Shown: positions 54,015-62,922 of the stretch, piece after piece
Position numbering within the stretch: the first letter of the stretch is position 1
Layout: each line of letters begins with the position of its first letter
NCBI GenBank assembly: GCA_958295955.1
Contig: OY282420.1
Coordinates: forward strand, 2,308,435 to 2,372,434
Source: an uncultured Bryobacterales bacterium
GTDB lineage: Bacteria; Acidobacteriota; Terriglobia; Bryobacterales; UBA6623
Reading direction: 5' to 3'
DNA: 64,000 nt
Position numbers and translations under genes: made by a program
The notes under the pieces: model-generated
Database searches by the model: none
Told to the model about the DNA's origin: nothing
Seen by the model: only the letters and a program-made list of their open reading frames with translations

Positions 54015-54473
54015 TCAGGCGGCGTTGCGGCGGCTCGTAACCGCCTCGCGCAACCCTTCGAGCAGTCCTTCGAGTCTGGCCATGCGCTCGCGGGAATCGG
54101 CTTGCCCGCGCTCCACGGCAGTGAGCCGTTCGCTCTGCTTGGCTATATCCCAATGCAACCGTTCGCCTTGGCCGGCAATATCCTGGCTCAATCGTTCACC
54201 CTGCTCGTCTGAACGTTCGCCTTGCGCGGCAATATCCCGGCTCAACCGTTCGCCTTGGGCGGCAATATCCTGACTCAATCGTTCGCCCAGCGCGGCCATA
54301 TCCTGACGCAACCGTTCATCCCGCACGGCCATATCCTGACGCAACCGTTCACCCAGCGCGGCCATATCCTGACGCAACCGTTCATCTTGCGCGGCCATAT
54401 CCCTACGCAGCCAAGCGAACAAGCCGAGCAGCAAAGCGGCAATACTCAGGAAGCCGCCGATTTCAATTGCCAT
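54015..54473 (-). CDS. membrane-anchored hendecad-repeat coiled-coil protein
   Basis: The ATG at 54473 gives 152 aa. One membrane helix (IEIGGFLSIAALLLGLFAWL, residues 3-22) is followed by about eight 11-residue units of the form RQDMAALGERL/SQDIAAQGERL (residues 23-108). It ends with a heptad-like tail (RMARLEGLLEGLREAV). Eleven-residue periodicity predicts a slightly right-handed coiled coil. The tail matches a motif recurrent in small repeat proteins of unknown function. It lies downstream-facing to the PadR remnant; no operon partner is evident. Confidence 0.75.
   Translation of the reverse strand: MAIEIGGFLSIAALLLGLFAWLRRDMAAQDERLRQDMAALGERLRQDMAVRDERLRQDMAALGERLSQDIAAQGERLSRDIAAQGERSDEQGERLSQDIAGQGERLHWDIAKQSERLTAVERGQADSRERMARLEGLLEGLREAVTSRRNAA
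54150..54412 (-). repeat. 33-bp tandem repeats within the coiled-coil gene
   Basis: About eight head-to-tail units, e.g. CGCAACCGTTCACCCAGCGC followed by GGCCATATCCTGA on the plus strand, each encode one 11-residue hendecad. One unit near 54200-54215 is shortened to 24 bp, which keeps the frame. Near-identity of central units implies recent slippage or unequal crossing-over. Confidence 0.85.
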
Positions 54474-54533
54474 GCCCGCAGTCTGACATATCGCCGCCTT
54501 GCAGGGCAACAGGGATTCGCCGCGGCGGGACGC

Positions 54534-55613
54534 TCAGCCGCCCAAGTGGACTTCGGCGATGGCGATGCCGCTCTCGCCGGCCACCGCGTAGAGCAGATAG
54601 ACCCGTCCGTCTTCCTCGAAGATCGCCGGATCGCGCAACTGGTTCACTTTCCCGTAGGCCACGCTGCGCAGCGAGGGTTCGACGGGTTGGCCGGCGCCTT
54701 CCCAGCCGCGTTCGGGGCGGAGCACGACTCGCGGCTCGGTCGCGCTCCATTCCGTCCATGGAGGGGAGAGATCGATCGTGCTCAGCAGGATGCTCTCGGG
54801 CGCGTCGCCGACCCGAGTCCAAAAAACGTAGAGCAGGTCTCCGCGCTTGAGCAGGGCCGAGTGCCGCATCGCGGGGTTGAACAGCAACGGTCCCTGCTCG
54901 AAGCCCGTCAGACCGTCTTGCGAGCGGTAGAGTTGGCCGGGCATCGCCAGCGCGTAGGTCATCTCCTTGTACTGGAAGACGCGGAAATAGGTGCGTCCGA
55001 GTTTCTCCGGAAGACCCTGAAAACGAATGCCGTCCGGCGAAAGCGCAACCCGCGAGAGTTGGCCGGCGAAGGAGTCCAACCCGTGGAAGTACATGACGAT
55101 GCGCCGCTCTTGCTCGTCGACGTGGACGTCCGGCGAGGCGATATGCGGAGCGGTGAGCTCCTTGGCGAGGGAATGCGGCAGCTTGTCGCCGCCGCCCGCG
55201 GCGCCGGCTCTCCTGGCCGCGGCTTCTTCCAGAGCGCCCGGCGGAATCGGCGGCGGCTCCGCCGGGAAATGCGTATCGGCGATTTGCAGGCTGCCGGGCG
55301 CGTGAACCTTCCACGGGCCGAGCAGGTCGTCGGCGTAAGCCAAGCGGATGTAGCTCCCCTTGTGGTCGGCGAAGTAAAGGTAGTATTTGCCGAGCGGCTC
55401 CTCGACCCAGCCGGGGACGCGGATCAGCGAGGGGCCCTGGATGTTGTCTCCGATGCTCGGATGCGTCTCGGGCGTGACGATGGGCGCATCCAGAAGCCGC
55501 TCGATGCGAATCCCGCCGCTTCCCGCGGATGCGCCGCCGCCGCTCATCGTCAGCGCCGTCATTGCAACCCACAAGGCAACGAACCCTTGCCGCGAACGCC
55601 GAACTCTGCTCAT
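54534..55613 (-). CDS. secreted GH43-like five-bladed propeller protein
   Basis: The 359-aa protein has a signal peptide (RQGFVALWVAMTALTMSGGG). Propeller blades of the GH43/GH32/GH68 type follow: IQGPSLIRVPGWVEEPLGKY, YLYFADHKGSYIRLAYADDL, then IASPDVHVDEQERRIVMYFH, GRTYFRVFQYKEMTYALAMP and the late LRDPAIFEEDGRVYLLYAVA. The usual catalytic Asp/Glu triad is not fully identified, so it may bind or hydrolyse arabinose-, galactose- or fructose-type glycans. It is divergent from the Tat-exported sulfatase gene, sharing a 90-bp promoter gap. Confidence 0.72.
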   Translation of the reverse strand: MSRVRRSRQGFVALWVAMTALTMSGGGASAGSGGIRIERLLDAPIVTPETHPSIGDNIQGPSLIRVPGWVEEPLGKYYLYFADHKGSYIRLAYADDLLGPWKVHAPGSLQIADTHFPAEPPPIPPGALEEAAARRAGAAGGGDKLPHSLAKELTAPHIASPDVHVDEQERRIVMYFHGLDSFAGQLSRVALSPDGIRFQGLPEKLGRTYFRVFQYKEMTYALAMPGQLYRSQDGLTGFEQGPLLFNPAMRHSALLKRGDLLYVFWTRVGDAPESILLSTIDLSPPWTEWSATEPRVVLRPERGWEGAGQPVEPSLRSVAYGKVNQLRDPAIFEEDGRVYLLYAVAGESGIAIAEVHLGG

Positions 55614-55702
55614 ACACCGCCTCCTGCGTCAAGCGCGCGCGCCGCCCGCCGGACTTACCGACACAGTATACTGGCGTTGCCGGCCGCGGCGGGGAGGACT
55701 CC

Positions 55703-57169
55703 ATGCAAACCGGAAACGATGCGAACCATCCGCTCTCGCGGCGAGACGTTCTCGCCGGGGCGGCGGCCGCGGCGCTCGTTGCCTGCGGCGGTTCCCCAAT
55801 GCCGGGCCCTCGCGCCGCGAAGCGTCCGAACATGCTCTTCCTGCTCTCCGATCAGCACCGCGCGGACTGGCTCGGCCGCAATCCCGAAATTCCAATCCCG
55901 ACGCCGAACATTGACCGCTTGGCCGCCCGCGGCGTCGATTTCACCCAGGCGATCGTCGCTTCGCCGGTTTGCGGCCCCTCGCGTTCCTGTCTTGCGTCCG
56001 GCATGGAGTACGAGAATTGCGGCGTCGAGGTCAACCGCGTCCCGTATCCGGCGGAGAAAACGACCTGTTACAAGCATTTGCGGGAAAGCGGTTACCACAC
56101 GATGGCCTGCGGCAAAATCGACCTGCACAAAGGCGCCGCCGGCCGCACGCTCGACGGCCGCAAAAACATGGAAGAGTGGGGCTTCTCGGACATGCGCATC
56201 ACCGCCGGCAAAGGCGGCGGATATTTCGGCGGCGCTCCCGGGCCGAAAGAGCCGTACTATGCCTACCTCGCCTCGTTGGATCCTCCACTGGACCGCATCT
56301 GCGCCGAAGATATCGCCCGGCGCGCCGAGCCGCGAGAAGAAAACTGGTGGGGCATGACCGAACCGTGCCCCCTCGACGACGAGCGCTACCTCGACAACTA
56401 CACCGCGCGCAGCGGGTTGGAATTGCTCGAACGGACGCCCGAGGATACCCCCTGGTTCCTGATCGTCAATTTCAACGGCCCGCATCCGCCGATGGACATC
56501 ACCGAGCGGATGGAACGGCAATACCGCGGCCCCGACCGCGTGATCGACGATTTCCCTCAGCCGCACGGTTACTCGGGGCCTTTTCCGGCCGAGCGGCACA
56601 TTCGCATCCGGCAGAACTACTCGGCGATGATCGAGAACATCGACCGTTGGCTGGGAATCTACCAGGACCGTTTGCGCAGCCGCGGCGAGCTCGACAACAC
56701 GATCGTGGTCTATTCCAGCGATCACGGCGAGATGCTGGGCGATCACAACCGCTGGGGCAAGTCCGTTCCGCACCGAGCTTCCGCGGGCGTGCCGCTGGTA
56801 GCGGCCGGACCGGGAGTTGCCCGGGGCGCGCGCAGCGATGCGCTGGTCAGCCTGATGGATCTTGCGGCCACGTTCCTCGATTGCGCCGGCTTGGCGGTTC
56901 CCGCGGAGATGGAGAGCCGCTCGCTGCGTCCGCTGCTCGAGGCCGGCCGCGGCGAGCATCGCGATTATGTGCGCTCGGCCTTGAAAACCGCCAATGCCCG
57001 GACGGGGCGGTTCCGCATGGCGCAGGACCACCGTTACAAGTTGGTCGAGGGATTTTTCGAGCGGACGGCGCTCTTCGACCGCGAGGCCGACCCGCTGGAA
57101 ACGGAGAACATCGCAGACAGCAAGCCCGGCGAAGTTGCACGCCTTGAAAAGCTGTTCGCGGACGGATAG
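55703..57169 (+). CDS. Tat-exported, probably lipid-anchored sulfatase
   Basis: The ATG at 55703 (GGGGAGG upstream) gives 488 aa. The signal combines a twin-arginine motif (SRRDVLAGAAAAALVACGGS) with a lipobox-like LVAC, suggesting membrane anchoring. The sulfatase core has NMLFLLSDQHRADWLGRNPE (single-Asp variant of the first metal site, as in choline-sulfatase-like enzymes). Formylglycine motif VCGPSRSCLASG, GKIDLHKG, VNFNGPHPPMDIT and VYSSDHGEMLGDHNRWGKS follow. It differs in architecture from the other two sulfatases, so a different substrate is likely. Confidence 0.9.
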   Translation: MQTGNDANHPLSRRDVLAGAAAAALVACGGSPMPGPRAAKRPNMLFLLSDQHRADWLGRNPEIPIPTPNIDRLAARGVDFTQAIVASPVCGPSRSCLASGMEYENCGVEVNRVPYPAEKTTCYKHLRESGYHTMACGKIDLHKGAAGRTLDGRKNMEEWGFSDMRITAGKGGGYFGGAPGPKEPYYAYLASLDPPLDRICAEDIARRAEPREENWWGMTEPCPLDDERYLDNYTARSGLELLERTPEDTPWFLIVNFNGPHPPMDITERMERQYRGPDRVIDDFPQPHGYSGPFPAERHIRIRQNYSAMIENIDRWLGIYQDRLRSRGELDNTIVVYSSDHGEMLGDHNRWGKSVPHRASAGVPLVAAGPGVARGARSDALVSLMDLAATFLDCAGLAVPAEMESRSLRPLLEAGRGEHRDYVRSALKTANARTGRFRMAQDHRYKLVEGFFERTALFDREADPLETENIADSKPGEVARLEKLFADG

Positions 57170-57196
57170 CGGCGCCGGAAACCGCGCCCGCATGAA

Positions 57197-58858
57197 CTAC
57201 GGCGGCGCGCCGAACGCTTCGCTGTCGACTTCGACTACAAGCCCTTTCATGCCCTCGGCCGCGAGCGTTGCACGCAGCGCTGCGGCCTCGCTGCGCTCTG
57301 CTGCGCAGCCGACGATGAGGTGATGGAGCGCGCCCTGCTCGTGCTGCCGCCGGTAGATCCGGACGACGCCGTATGTCCCTCGGAGCGCGTTTTGCAGACG
57401 GCGGGCATTGCGCTCTCTACCGAAGGCGCCGACCTGTACGCCGAAGTGCGGATCGAGGTTGCAGGCGCCGCCCAAGCGGGCGGGCGGCGGCGGCCCTGCG
57501 ATTGCGGCGGAGGGTTCCGCTTGTTTTACCGCCTCGACCGCGGGCGTTGCTTCGGTTACGGGGATTGCCTCCGGTTCCACTTGCGGCTCGGGGGTGTCAG
57601 GCGCTTGCGGCTGCGCGGTTTTTGCCGCGGAGACCGTATCCGCCTCGGCGATTGCCGGCGGAACGATCGCCGGCTCGAAGGGTTCGCTGCCGGAAACGGC
57701 CGTTTCCCGCGCCGTCCCCGCAGCGTCCGGAGAATCCGCGGCGTCCGCGGAAAGCGCCAAGTCGCCGCCGACTTCGACCACAAACCCTTTCGCTCCCTCG
57801 GCCGCCAGCGTTCTGCGCAACGCTGCGGCCTCGCTGCGCTCTGCTGCGCAGCCGACGACAAGATGATGGAGCAGGCCCTGCTCGTGCTGCCGCCGATAGA
57901 TACGCACGGCGCTGTAAGTTTGCTCGAGCGCGCCGCGCAGACGACGGGCATTGCTCTCTCTGCCGAAGGCTCCGACCTGTACGCCGAAGCGTCGACCGCC
58001 GCCGCAAACGCCGGCCGCGCGGGCGGGCGGCGGCGAGTCCGCGCTTTCGTCGGAGGATTCGGGCGGTTCTGCCGCCTCGGTCACAAGCGCGACCGCGGTT
58101 GCAGGCGGGGCCGGAGGCTGCTGCTCCGATTCGACTTGCGGCTCGGGAGCGGCGGGCGCAACGTCGGGGGCAATCGCCGGCTCGAGGGGTTCGCCGCCGG
58201 AGGCGATCATTTCCCGATCCGGCCCTGCTGCGTCCAGTGAAAACGTAAAGTCGTCAATTACCAACTCGGGGCCGGGGTGGCAGGCGCCCGGCGGACAAGC
58301 GTCTTCGTTATTCCCTCCGGAAGCACGGATGCGCAGCATGTCGATCTCCCATGCGCCGTTCAGCGCAACGGTTTCCGTCGGGCTTGCCGACAGTTGCTTG
58401 GCGAATACGACCTCGCCGCCGCGCAAGCCTTCCAGGGTCGCTGCGAGGCCCGTCCGCCAGGCGGCCGTCAGATGCACGCCGTAGAAAACGAATGCGCCGC
58501 CCCCGTATTTCTCGATCGTACTTTCGGCGAATGCCCGCCCGGCGGCGACGGCTGCAAACGTTCCCGAGACGGCGCCGCGCGCGTACCCGCTCCGCGGGAA
58601 TTTCGCCAGCGAGTCGTGATCGCTTTGAATCACGCTGAAGCCGCGCCACACCAGCCCTTTGTAGAGAAACGGCTCGGGCGTATCGACGATGAAAGCGACA
58701 GCCGGCGGCGGCGAGTCGTCGAACGCCGCGACGATGCTGTCCGCGGGCCGGGTCTGGGGGGCGGCGGCGCTTGCCGCCGGCAGCAGCAGCAGCAGCGCCG
58801 CGCAGGATTGGCAGGAACGATCCAAGCCGATACTTCCTGAAAGGCGTCCTACGAGCAA
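57197..58858 (-). CDS. exported protein with two near-identical SPOR domains
   Basis: The 553-aa protein has a hydrophobic leader (SCAALLLLLPAASAAAP; the TTG start is uncertain). A beta-rich domain of about 200 residues resembles a carbohydrate-binding jelly-roll (VDTPEPFLYKGLVWRGFSVI, ELVIDDFTFSLDAAGPDREM). Two Ala/Pro/Glu linkers each lead to a SPOR domain: FGVQVGAFGRESNARRLRGA near residue 290 and FGVQVGAFGRERNARRLQNA near 475. Both contain VRIYRRQHEQG and HHLxVGCAAERSEAAALR. SPOR domains bind denuded septal peptidoglycan. The second pair ends the protein. Twin SPOR is uncommon. Confidence 0.83.
   Translation of the reverse strand: MLVGRLSGSIGLDRSCQSCAALLLLLPAASAAAPQTRPADSIVAAFDDSPPPAVAFIVDTPEPFLYKGLVWRGFSVIQSDHDSLAKFPRSGYARGAVSGTFAAVAAGRAFAESTIEKYGGGAFVFYGVHLTAAWRTGLAATLEGLRGGEVVFAKQLSASPTETVALNGAWEIDMLRIRASGGNNEDACPPGACHPGPELVIDDFTFSLDAAGPDREMIASGGEPLEPAIAPDVAPAAPEPQVESEQQPPAPPATAVALVTEAAEPPESSDESADSPPPARAAGVCGGGRRFGVQVGAFGRESNARRLRGALEQTYSAVRIYRRQHEQGLLHHLVVGCAAERSEAAALRRTLAAEGAKGFVVEVGGDLALSADAADSPDAAGTARETAVSGSEPFEPAIVPPAIAEADTVSAAKTAQPQAPDTPEPQVEPEAIPVTEATPAVEAVKQAEPSAAIAGPPPPARLGGACNLDPHFGVQVGAFGRERNARRLQNALRGTYGVVRIYRRQHEQGALHHLIVGCAAERSEAAALRATLAAEGMKGLVVEVDSEAFGAPP
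57224..58030. repeat. direct duplication encoding the twin SPOR domains
   Basis: Segments about 57224-57485 and 57769-58030 are highly similar at the DNA level (for example GCTGCGGCCTCGCTGCGCTC and CTGCTCGTGCTGCCGCCG in both). They are separated by about 545 bp start to start. Together with the adjoining linkers, they indicate an internal tandem duplication. Confidence 0.8.
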
Positions 58859-58864
58859 AGATCG

Positions 58865-61800
58865 TTACAAACCCGCGCGGAGGTAGGCAATGACATCCGC
58901 CAGATCCTGACGCGAGAGATCGTTTTCGAAACCCTCGGGCATGAGCGAGACGGCCGACGCCCGCATTTCTGCGATGCGCGCTCGGGGGATGGTGACGTTG
59001 CCGCGCTCGCCCCGCAGCGTCACCGCGGTTGCGGATTCGCCCGCCTGCAAGCCGTCGTAAATGCGCCCGCCGCGGTCGACGACGATGTAGTTCGTGTAGT
59101 TCGGTTGGATTTCGAAGCTCGGATCGAGGATGTGCGTCAGCAGTTCTTCGCGCGTCTTGTTGCTGATTCCGGCCAAATCGGGTCCGATGCGGCTGCGGCG
59201 GCCTTGCGGCACGTGGCATTTCGCGCAGTGCCGCTCGAAGACGTCGTGGCCGCGGGCCGCGCCGCCGCGCATGCGCAAAACTCCGGCGAAGCGCCCCACC
59301 ACAGCGGCCCGGTCGCTCGCGCTGGCGGCGAAAACGGCCCTTGCCCGCGCCCGCGTCTCTTCGTCGGGGTACTCTCGCAGCCGAATCTTGTGGATGGGGT
59401 CAATCGCGCTCGGCGGAATGGAGCCTCTTTCAATGGCGGCGATCAGTTTCGCCGCGCGTTCTCGGCGCCCGAGAAGCACGCGAACCGCCGACTCGCGGGC
59501 AAGCGGACCGTAGCCTTGCCAGCCGTCGATGACGATGTCCGCAACCCGAGGCGCATCGAAAACGGCCAGCGCCGCGATGGCTTCGCGGTGCAATTCGGGC
59601 GCTTCGGGCCCGGCCAGGATGCGCGCGAGCACGGGCGCGGCCGCATCGAAATCCGCGCCGCGCAACAGGCGGATCGCCGCGGTCCGCCACACCGTGACCA
59701 GTTCCCGATCGCCCGCCGCGGCGAGCGACGTTGCGATGCGTTTCGGCAAAAGAAAGTACTGCGCGAGATCGACCGCCGTCTCGCGCACGGTCTCGTCGCC
59801 GTGGCTCAGCCACCGCCGGAAAACGCGGTCGGCGTTCCCGAACTCCAGAGCGGCGCGCCTGCCCTCCACGGATAGCCCGCTCGCCAAGCCCCGCAGCCCG
59901 GCGGCCAGCCGGCGAGACTGCCGGAAATGCGGACTTGACGCCAGGATCGTTGCCAAGCGGGCGATCTTTTCCGGGTCTTGTCCGCGTCCGACCTGGGCGG
60001 CCAGTCCCTCGATGAATCGCGCGTTTTCGCCGGAACCCGTGAAAAACGAGCGGCGCCGCAACGCCGGCGACGCCAGCACCTCCGCGCCGTTGCCGTTCAG
60101 CGCAGTCAGCAGAGCTTCGCGGAACCACTGATCGGCTGCATGCTCCGCGGCCATCTCGGCGATGACCGCGGCGGCCCCTTCGATCTTGCCGATGCTGAGC
60201 GCAACCTGGAAGCGGACCTTGGCGTCGGGGTCGGCGCGCCGCGCGGCGATTTCTCCTGAAAGCTCCGGCAGAAAACCCTCCGCCAGACGGACCGCGTGAG
60301 CGCGGACGGCGGGATGCTCGTCGCGCAGCGCGCGGCGGACATCGCCGGCGGCGAGCGCGCCGATGCCGTGCAGCGTCCACAACGCATGCAGCCTGGACTG
60401 CGGCGATGCGCCGCCGCGGACCAGCGTTGCCAGCGCCGCCGCGGCAGCCGTACCCCCCTGCTCGACGAGCAGCCTCTGGGCGGTGAGGCGGCGCCATCCG
60501 TTTTTGTGCTCCAGCGCGGCAACCAACTCGGACGCGCCGGCGCGATGCAGCCCGGAGTTCAGGCCGCGCCGCACGGACGGCTCATCCTTGACGATGCGGT
60601 AGATCCTGCCGCGGTCGTTCCCCCGGTAAAAATCGAGTTGCAGGCGCTCCTGGATGGCTTGCGGAATCGAAGCCGGCTCCTCGATGTACTCGCGGTAGAA
60701 ATCGAGCACGTAGAGATTGCCGTCGGGAGCGTTGGCCAGGTTGACCGGGCGGAACCATGATTCCCGGGCAGCCAGGAACTCGCGGTCCGCCGGGCGCGGC
60801 TCCGAGCGGAAGGTGGGGCCGGCGTCGAACAGCAACTCGCGGCGGACGATTCCGGCATTGGCATCGGCGATGAAAACGTTGCCGCGGTACTCCTCGCCGA
60901 AGGCGTCGCCGGCATAGACGGTCGTGCCGGTTGCGGCCGTGAAATGACCGCCGGCGAGCTCCTTGCGCCCCGGCCGCGTTGCGTCGTAGCGTTCCTGGCG
61001 GGCGGCGGTGCGCTCGATGCGCCATTGCTGCGTCCGGGTCAACGGAAAGATGCGGCTGTTGCGCGGGTCGTCGCCGGGCGCGTAGTGCAGCATCGAGCCG
61101 GGCGCGTACGCCGGGTTGCGCAGAATGTAGCGGGCGGGCAGAACGGCGTGGCGCAAGTGTACGGTGTTCTGCGTGACGAAACGATTGCCCCACTCGTCGA
61201 AGCTCATGCCGAACTGCGTCGGCCCCGCGGCCGGGGCGAAATCGCCCGTGCCGGGGTTGAAGCGGAAATCGTAGCCGCGCACCGAGACGCTCGGCTTGCC
61301 GGGGAATCGGGGCGAGCGGATCTCTCCGGGGCGGCCGTTGTTCGCCGCGTAAATCCAGTTGTCGAGCCCGTAACGCAGGTTCGTGACGCGGCTTTCGGAA
61401 GAGACTTCGCGCGATTGAAACCCGGTATAGAAGACTTCTTTCGTATCGGCGATGCGGTCGCCGTCGGTGTCTTGCAAATAGAGGATGTCGGGGGCGGACG
61501 TGGCGAAGACTCCCTTTTTCCAGGGGAGAACGCTGGTGACTTGCAGCAGGCGGTCGGCGAAAACGGTCGCCTTGTCGATCTTGCCGTCGCCGTCGGCGTC
61601 TTCGAGGAAGCGAATGCGGCTGCGCGGCTGCTCGCCCTCTGCGGGGTCGAAGGGGTAGTCCAGCATTTCGGCAACGTAGATGCCGCCGGCTTCGTCGAAG
61701 CAGATTTCGACGGGATCGACGACATGCGGCTCGGCGGCGAAGAGTTCCGCGCGGAACCCGTCGACCAAAACGAGCTTGGCGCCGGCCTCGGCCGGTTCCG

Positions 61801-61885
61801 TCGGGTCGGTGTCGTACGGGCCTTTGCCGCCGCAGGCCAGCGCAAGCGGCAATCCGGCCAAGATCATCGAGCGAATCGGGCGCAT
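58865..61885 (-). CDS. PVC-type haem-binding lipoprotein with propeller, HEAT repeats and CxxCH
   Basis: The ATG at 61885 gives 1006 aa with a lipoprotein signal (RSMILAGLPLALACGG, lipobox Cys). Residues about 40-440 form a membrane-bound-dehydrogenase-type propeller (AAEPHVVDPVEICFDEAGGI, GNLYVLDFYREYIEEPASIP). HEAT-like helices follow to about 840. A terminal cytochrome domain has FERHCAKCHVPQGRRSRIGP with IGPDLAGI, and MPEGFENDLSRQDLADVIAY supplies the distal Met. Such proteins are typical of Planctomycetes and Solibacter-type genomes and are thought to act as periplasmic dehydrogenases for sugars; the substrate is unproven. It is divergent from meaB. Confidence 0.88.
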   Translation of the reverse strand: MRPIRSMILAGLPLALACGGKGPYDTDPTEPAEAGAKLVLVDGFRAELFAAEPHVVDPVEICFDEAGGIYVAEMLDYPFDPAEGEQPRSRIRFLEDADGDGKIDKATVFADRLLQVTSVLPWKKGVFATSAPDILYLQDTDGDRIADTKEVFYTGFQSREVSSESRVTNLRYGLDNWIYAANNGRPGEIRSPRFPGKPSVSVRGYDFRFNPGTGDFAPAAGPTQFGMSFDEWGNRFVTQNTVHLRHAVLPARYILRNPAYAPGSMLHYAPGDDPRNSRIFPLTRTQQWRIERTAARQERYDATRPGRKELAGGHFTAATGTTVYAGDAFGEEYRGNVFIADANAGIVRRELLFDAGPTFRSEPRPADREFLAARESWFRPVNLANAPDGNLYVLDFYREYIEEPASIPQAIQERLQLDFYRGNDRGRIYRIVKDEPSVRRGLNSGLHRAGASELVAALEHKNGWRRLTAQRLLVEQGGTAAAAALATLVRGGASPQSRLHALWTLHGIGALAAGDVRRALRDEHPAVRAHAVRLAEGFLPELSGEIAARRADPDAKVRFQVALSIGKIEGAAAVIAEMAAEHAADQWFREALLTALNGNGAEVLASPALRRRSFFTGSGENARFIEGLAAQVGRGQDPEKIARLATILASSPHFRQSRRLAAGLRGLASGLSVEGRRAALEFGNADRVFRRWLSHGDETVRETAVDLAQYFLLPKRIATSLAAAGDRELVTVWRTAAIRLLRGADFDAAAPVLARILAGPEAPELHREAIAALAVFDAPRVADIVIDGWQGYGPLARESAVRVLLGRRERAAKLIAAIERGSIPPSAIDPIHKIRLREYPDEETRARARAVFAASASDRAAVVGRFAGVLRMRGGAARGHDVFERHCAKCHVPQGRRSRIGPDLAGISNKTREELLTHILDPSFEIQPNYTNYIVVDRGGRIYDGLQAGESATAVTLRGERGNVTIPRARIAEMRASAVSLMPEGFENDLSRQDLADVIAYLRAGL

Positions 61886-61980
61886 CGGGCGCTGCACCGA
61901 TTTTAGCCTTTGCGCCGCGCTCTCTCGGCGCGGGACCGCTCCGTTACAATCGTGGGTTCGCGGGCGGCGCGCCGCCCGCA

Positions 61981-62922
61981 TTGCGGAAATATCGGGTGAG
62001 CGGGCAAATCAAGGGGATCGCGCGGCAGGTGCGGGCGGGCTCCCCCCGCGCGCTCGCGCGAGTCCTCAGCGAGGTCGAGAACCGCGGGCCGCGGGCCGAC
62101 GCCCTGCTCGCCGAGTTGTTCGCCGGCGCCTCCCCGGCGCGGCGGATCGGCGTCACCGGAGCGCCGGGAGTCGGCAAGAGCACCCTGGTCAACCGCATGG
62201 CGCGGCATCTGCGCGCCGCCGGCCGCGCCGTTGCCGTGCTGGCCGTCGATCCGACCAGCCCCTTCAGCGGCGGGGCGGTCCTCGGCGACCGCGTGCGCAT
62301 GCAGTCGCACTACGACGACGCGGGGGTCTTCATCCGTTCGATGGCGACCCGCGGCGCTCTGGGCGGCTTGGCGCCGGCGGTCGGGGATGCGCTTGCCGTG
62401 CTCGAAGCCGCCGGCTACGGCGCGGTCATCGTCGAGACGGTCGGAGTCGGCCAGGCCGAGGTCGATATCGTGCAGCTTGCCGATGTCGTTTGCGTCGTCC
62501 TGACGCCTGCCCTGGGCGACGATATCCAGGCGGCGAAAGCGGGCATCATGGAGATCGCCGGCGTATTCGCCGTCAACAAGGCCGACCAACCCGGCGCGGA
62601 ACGGCTGGAGCAGCAACTCCGCGCGATGCTGTCGCTGCTGCCCGCGGGGCGGCCTCGCCCGCGCATCGTGCGCACGGTCGCCACCGAAGACGCCGGCGTC
62701 GCCGACCTCGTGGAGGCGCTGCTGCGCGCCCCCCGCGGTCCCGACGCGGCGAAAGCGTACTGGCGTCGGCGGCTGCTCGAGCGCATCTCCGAGGGTCTGC
62801 TGGACTCCCTCGGCGGCGCAACGCTCGACCGGGCCGCCGAGGACGCCGCCGCCGGGAAGCTGAACCCTTACGAGTTCGTCCGGCAGGCCGTTGCGCAGGC
62901 AACCGGCGGAGGCGAAAAATGA
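61981..62922 (+). CDS. meaB: methylmalonyl-CoA mutase-associated GTPase MeaB
   Basis: The 313-aa G3E P-loop protein may start at TTG 61981 or GTG 61996 (five residues shorter). Walker A is GVTGAPGVGKSTLVNRM; Walker B and switch regions are VAVLAVDPTSPFSGGAVLGD with RMQSHYDDAGVFIRSMATRG, and VIVETVGVGQAEVDIVQLAD. The base-recognition motif is NKAD. The C-terminal dimerisation arm contains ISEGLLDSLGG. MeaB protects and reactivates the B12-dependent methylmalonyl-CoA mutase. The stop overlaps the epimerase start (ATGA), so the two are translationally coupled. The mutase itself lies outside the window. Confidence 0.93.
   Translation: MRKYRVSGQIKGIARQVRAGSPRALARVLSEVENRGPRADALLAELFAGASPARRIGVTGAPGVGKSTLVNRMARHLRAAGRAVAVLAVDPTSPFSGGAVLGDRVRMQSHYDDAGVFIRSMATRGALGGLAPAVGDALAVLEAAGYGAVIVETVGVGQAEVDIVQLADVVCVVLTPALGDDIQAAKAGIMEIAGVFAVNKADQPGAERLEQQLRAMLSLLPAGRPRPRIVRTVATEDAGVADLVEALLRAPRGPDAAKAYWRRRLLERISEGLLDSLGGATLDRAAEDAAAGKLNPYEFVRQAVAQATGGGEK

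Noticed and set aside
54150-54412. Regular 33-bp repeats considered as a CRISPR array
   Set aside because: Units are contiguous with no unique spacers, keep reading frame, and encode an 11-residue coiled-coil period.
54222-56357. A 711-codon open frame on the plus strand
   Set aside because: It runs antisense to the coiled-coil and GH43-like genes and out of frame with the sulfatase; it reflects high-GC codon structure and shows no domain.
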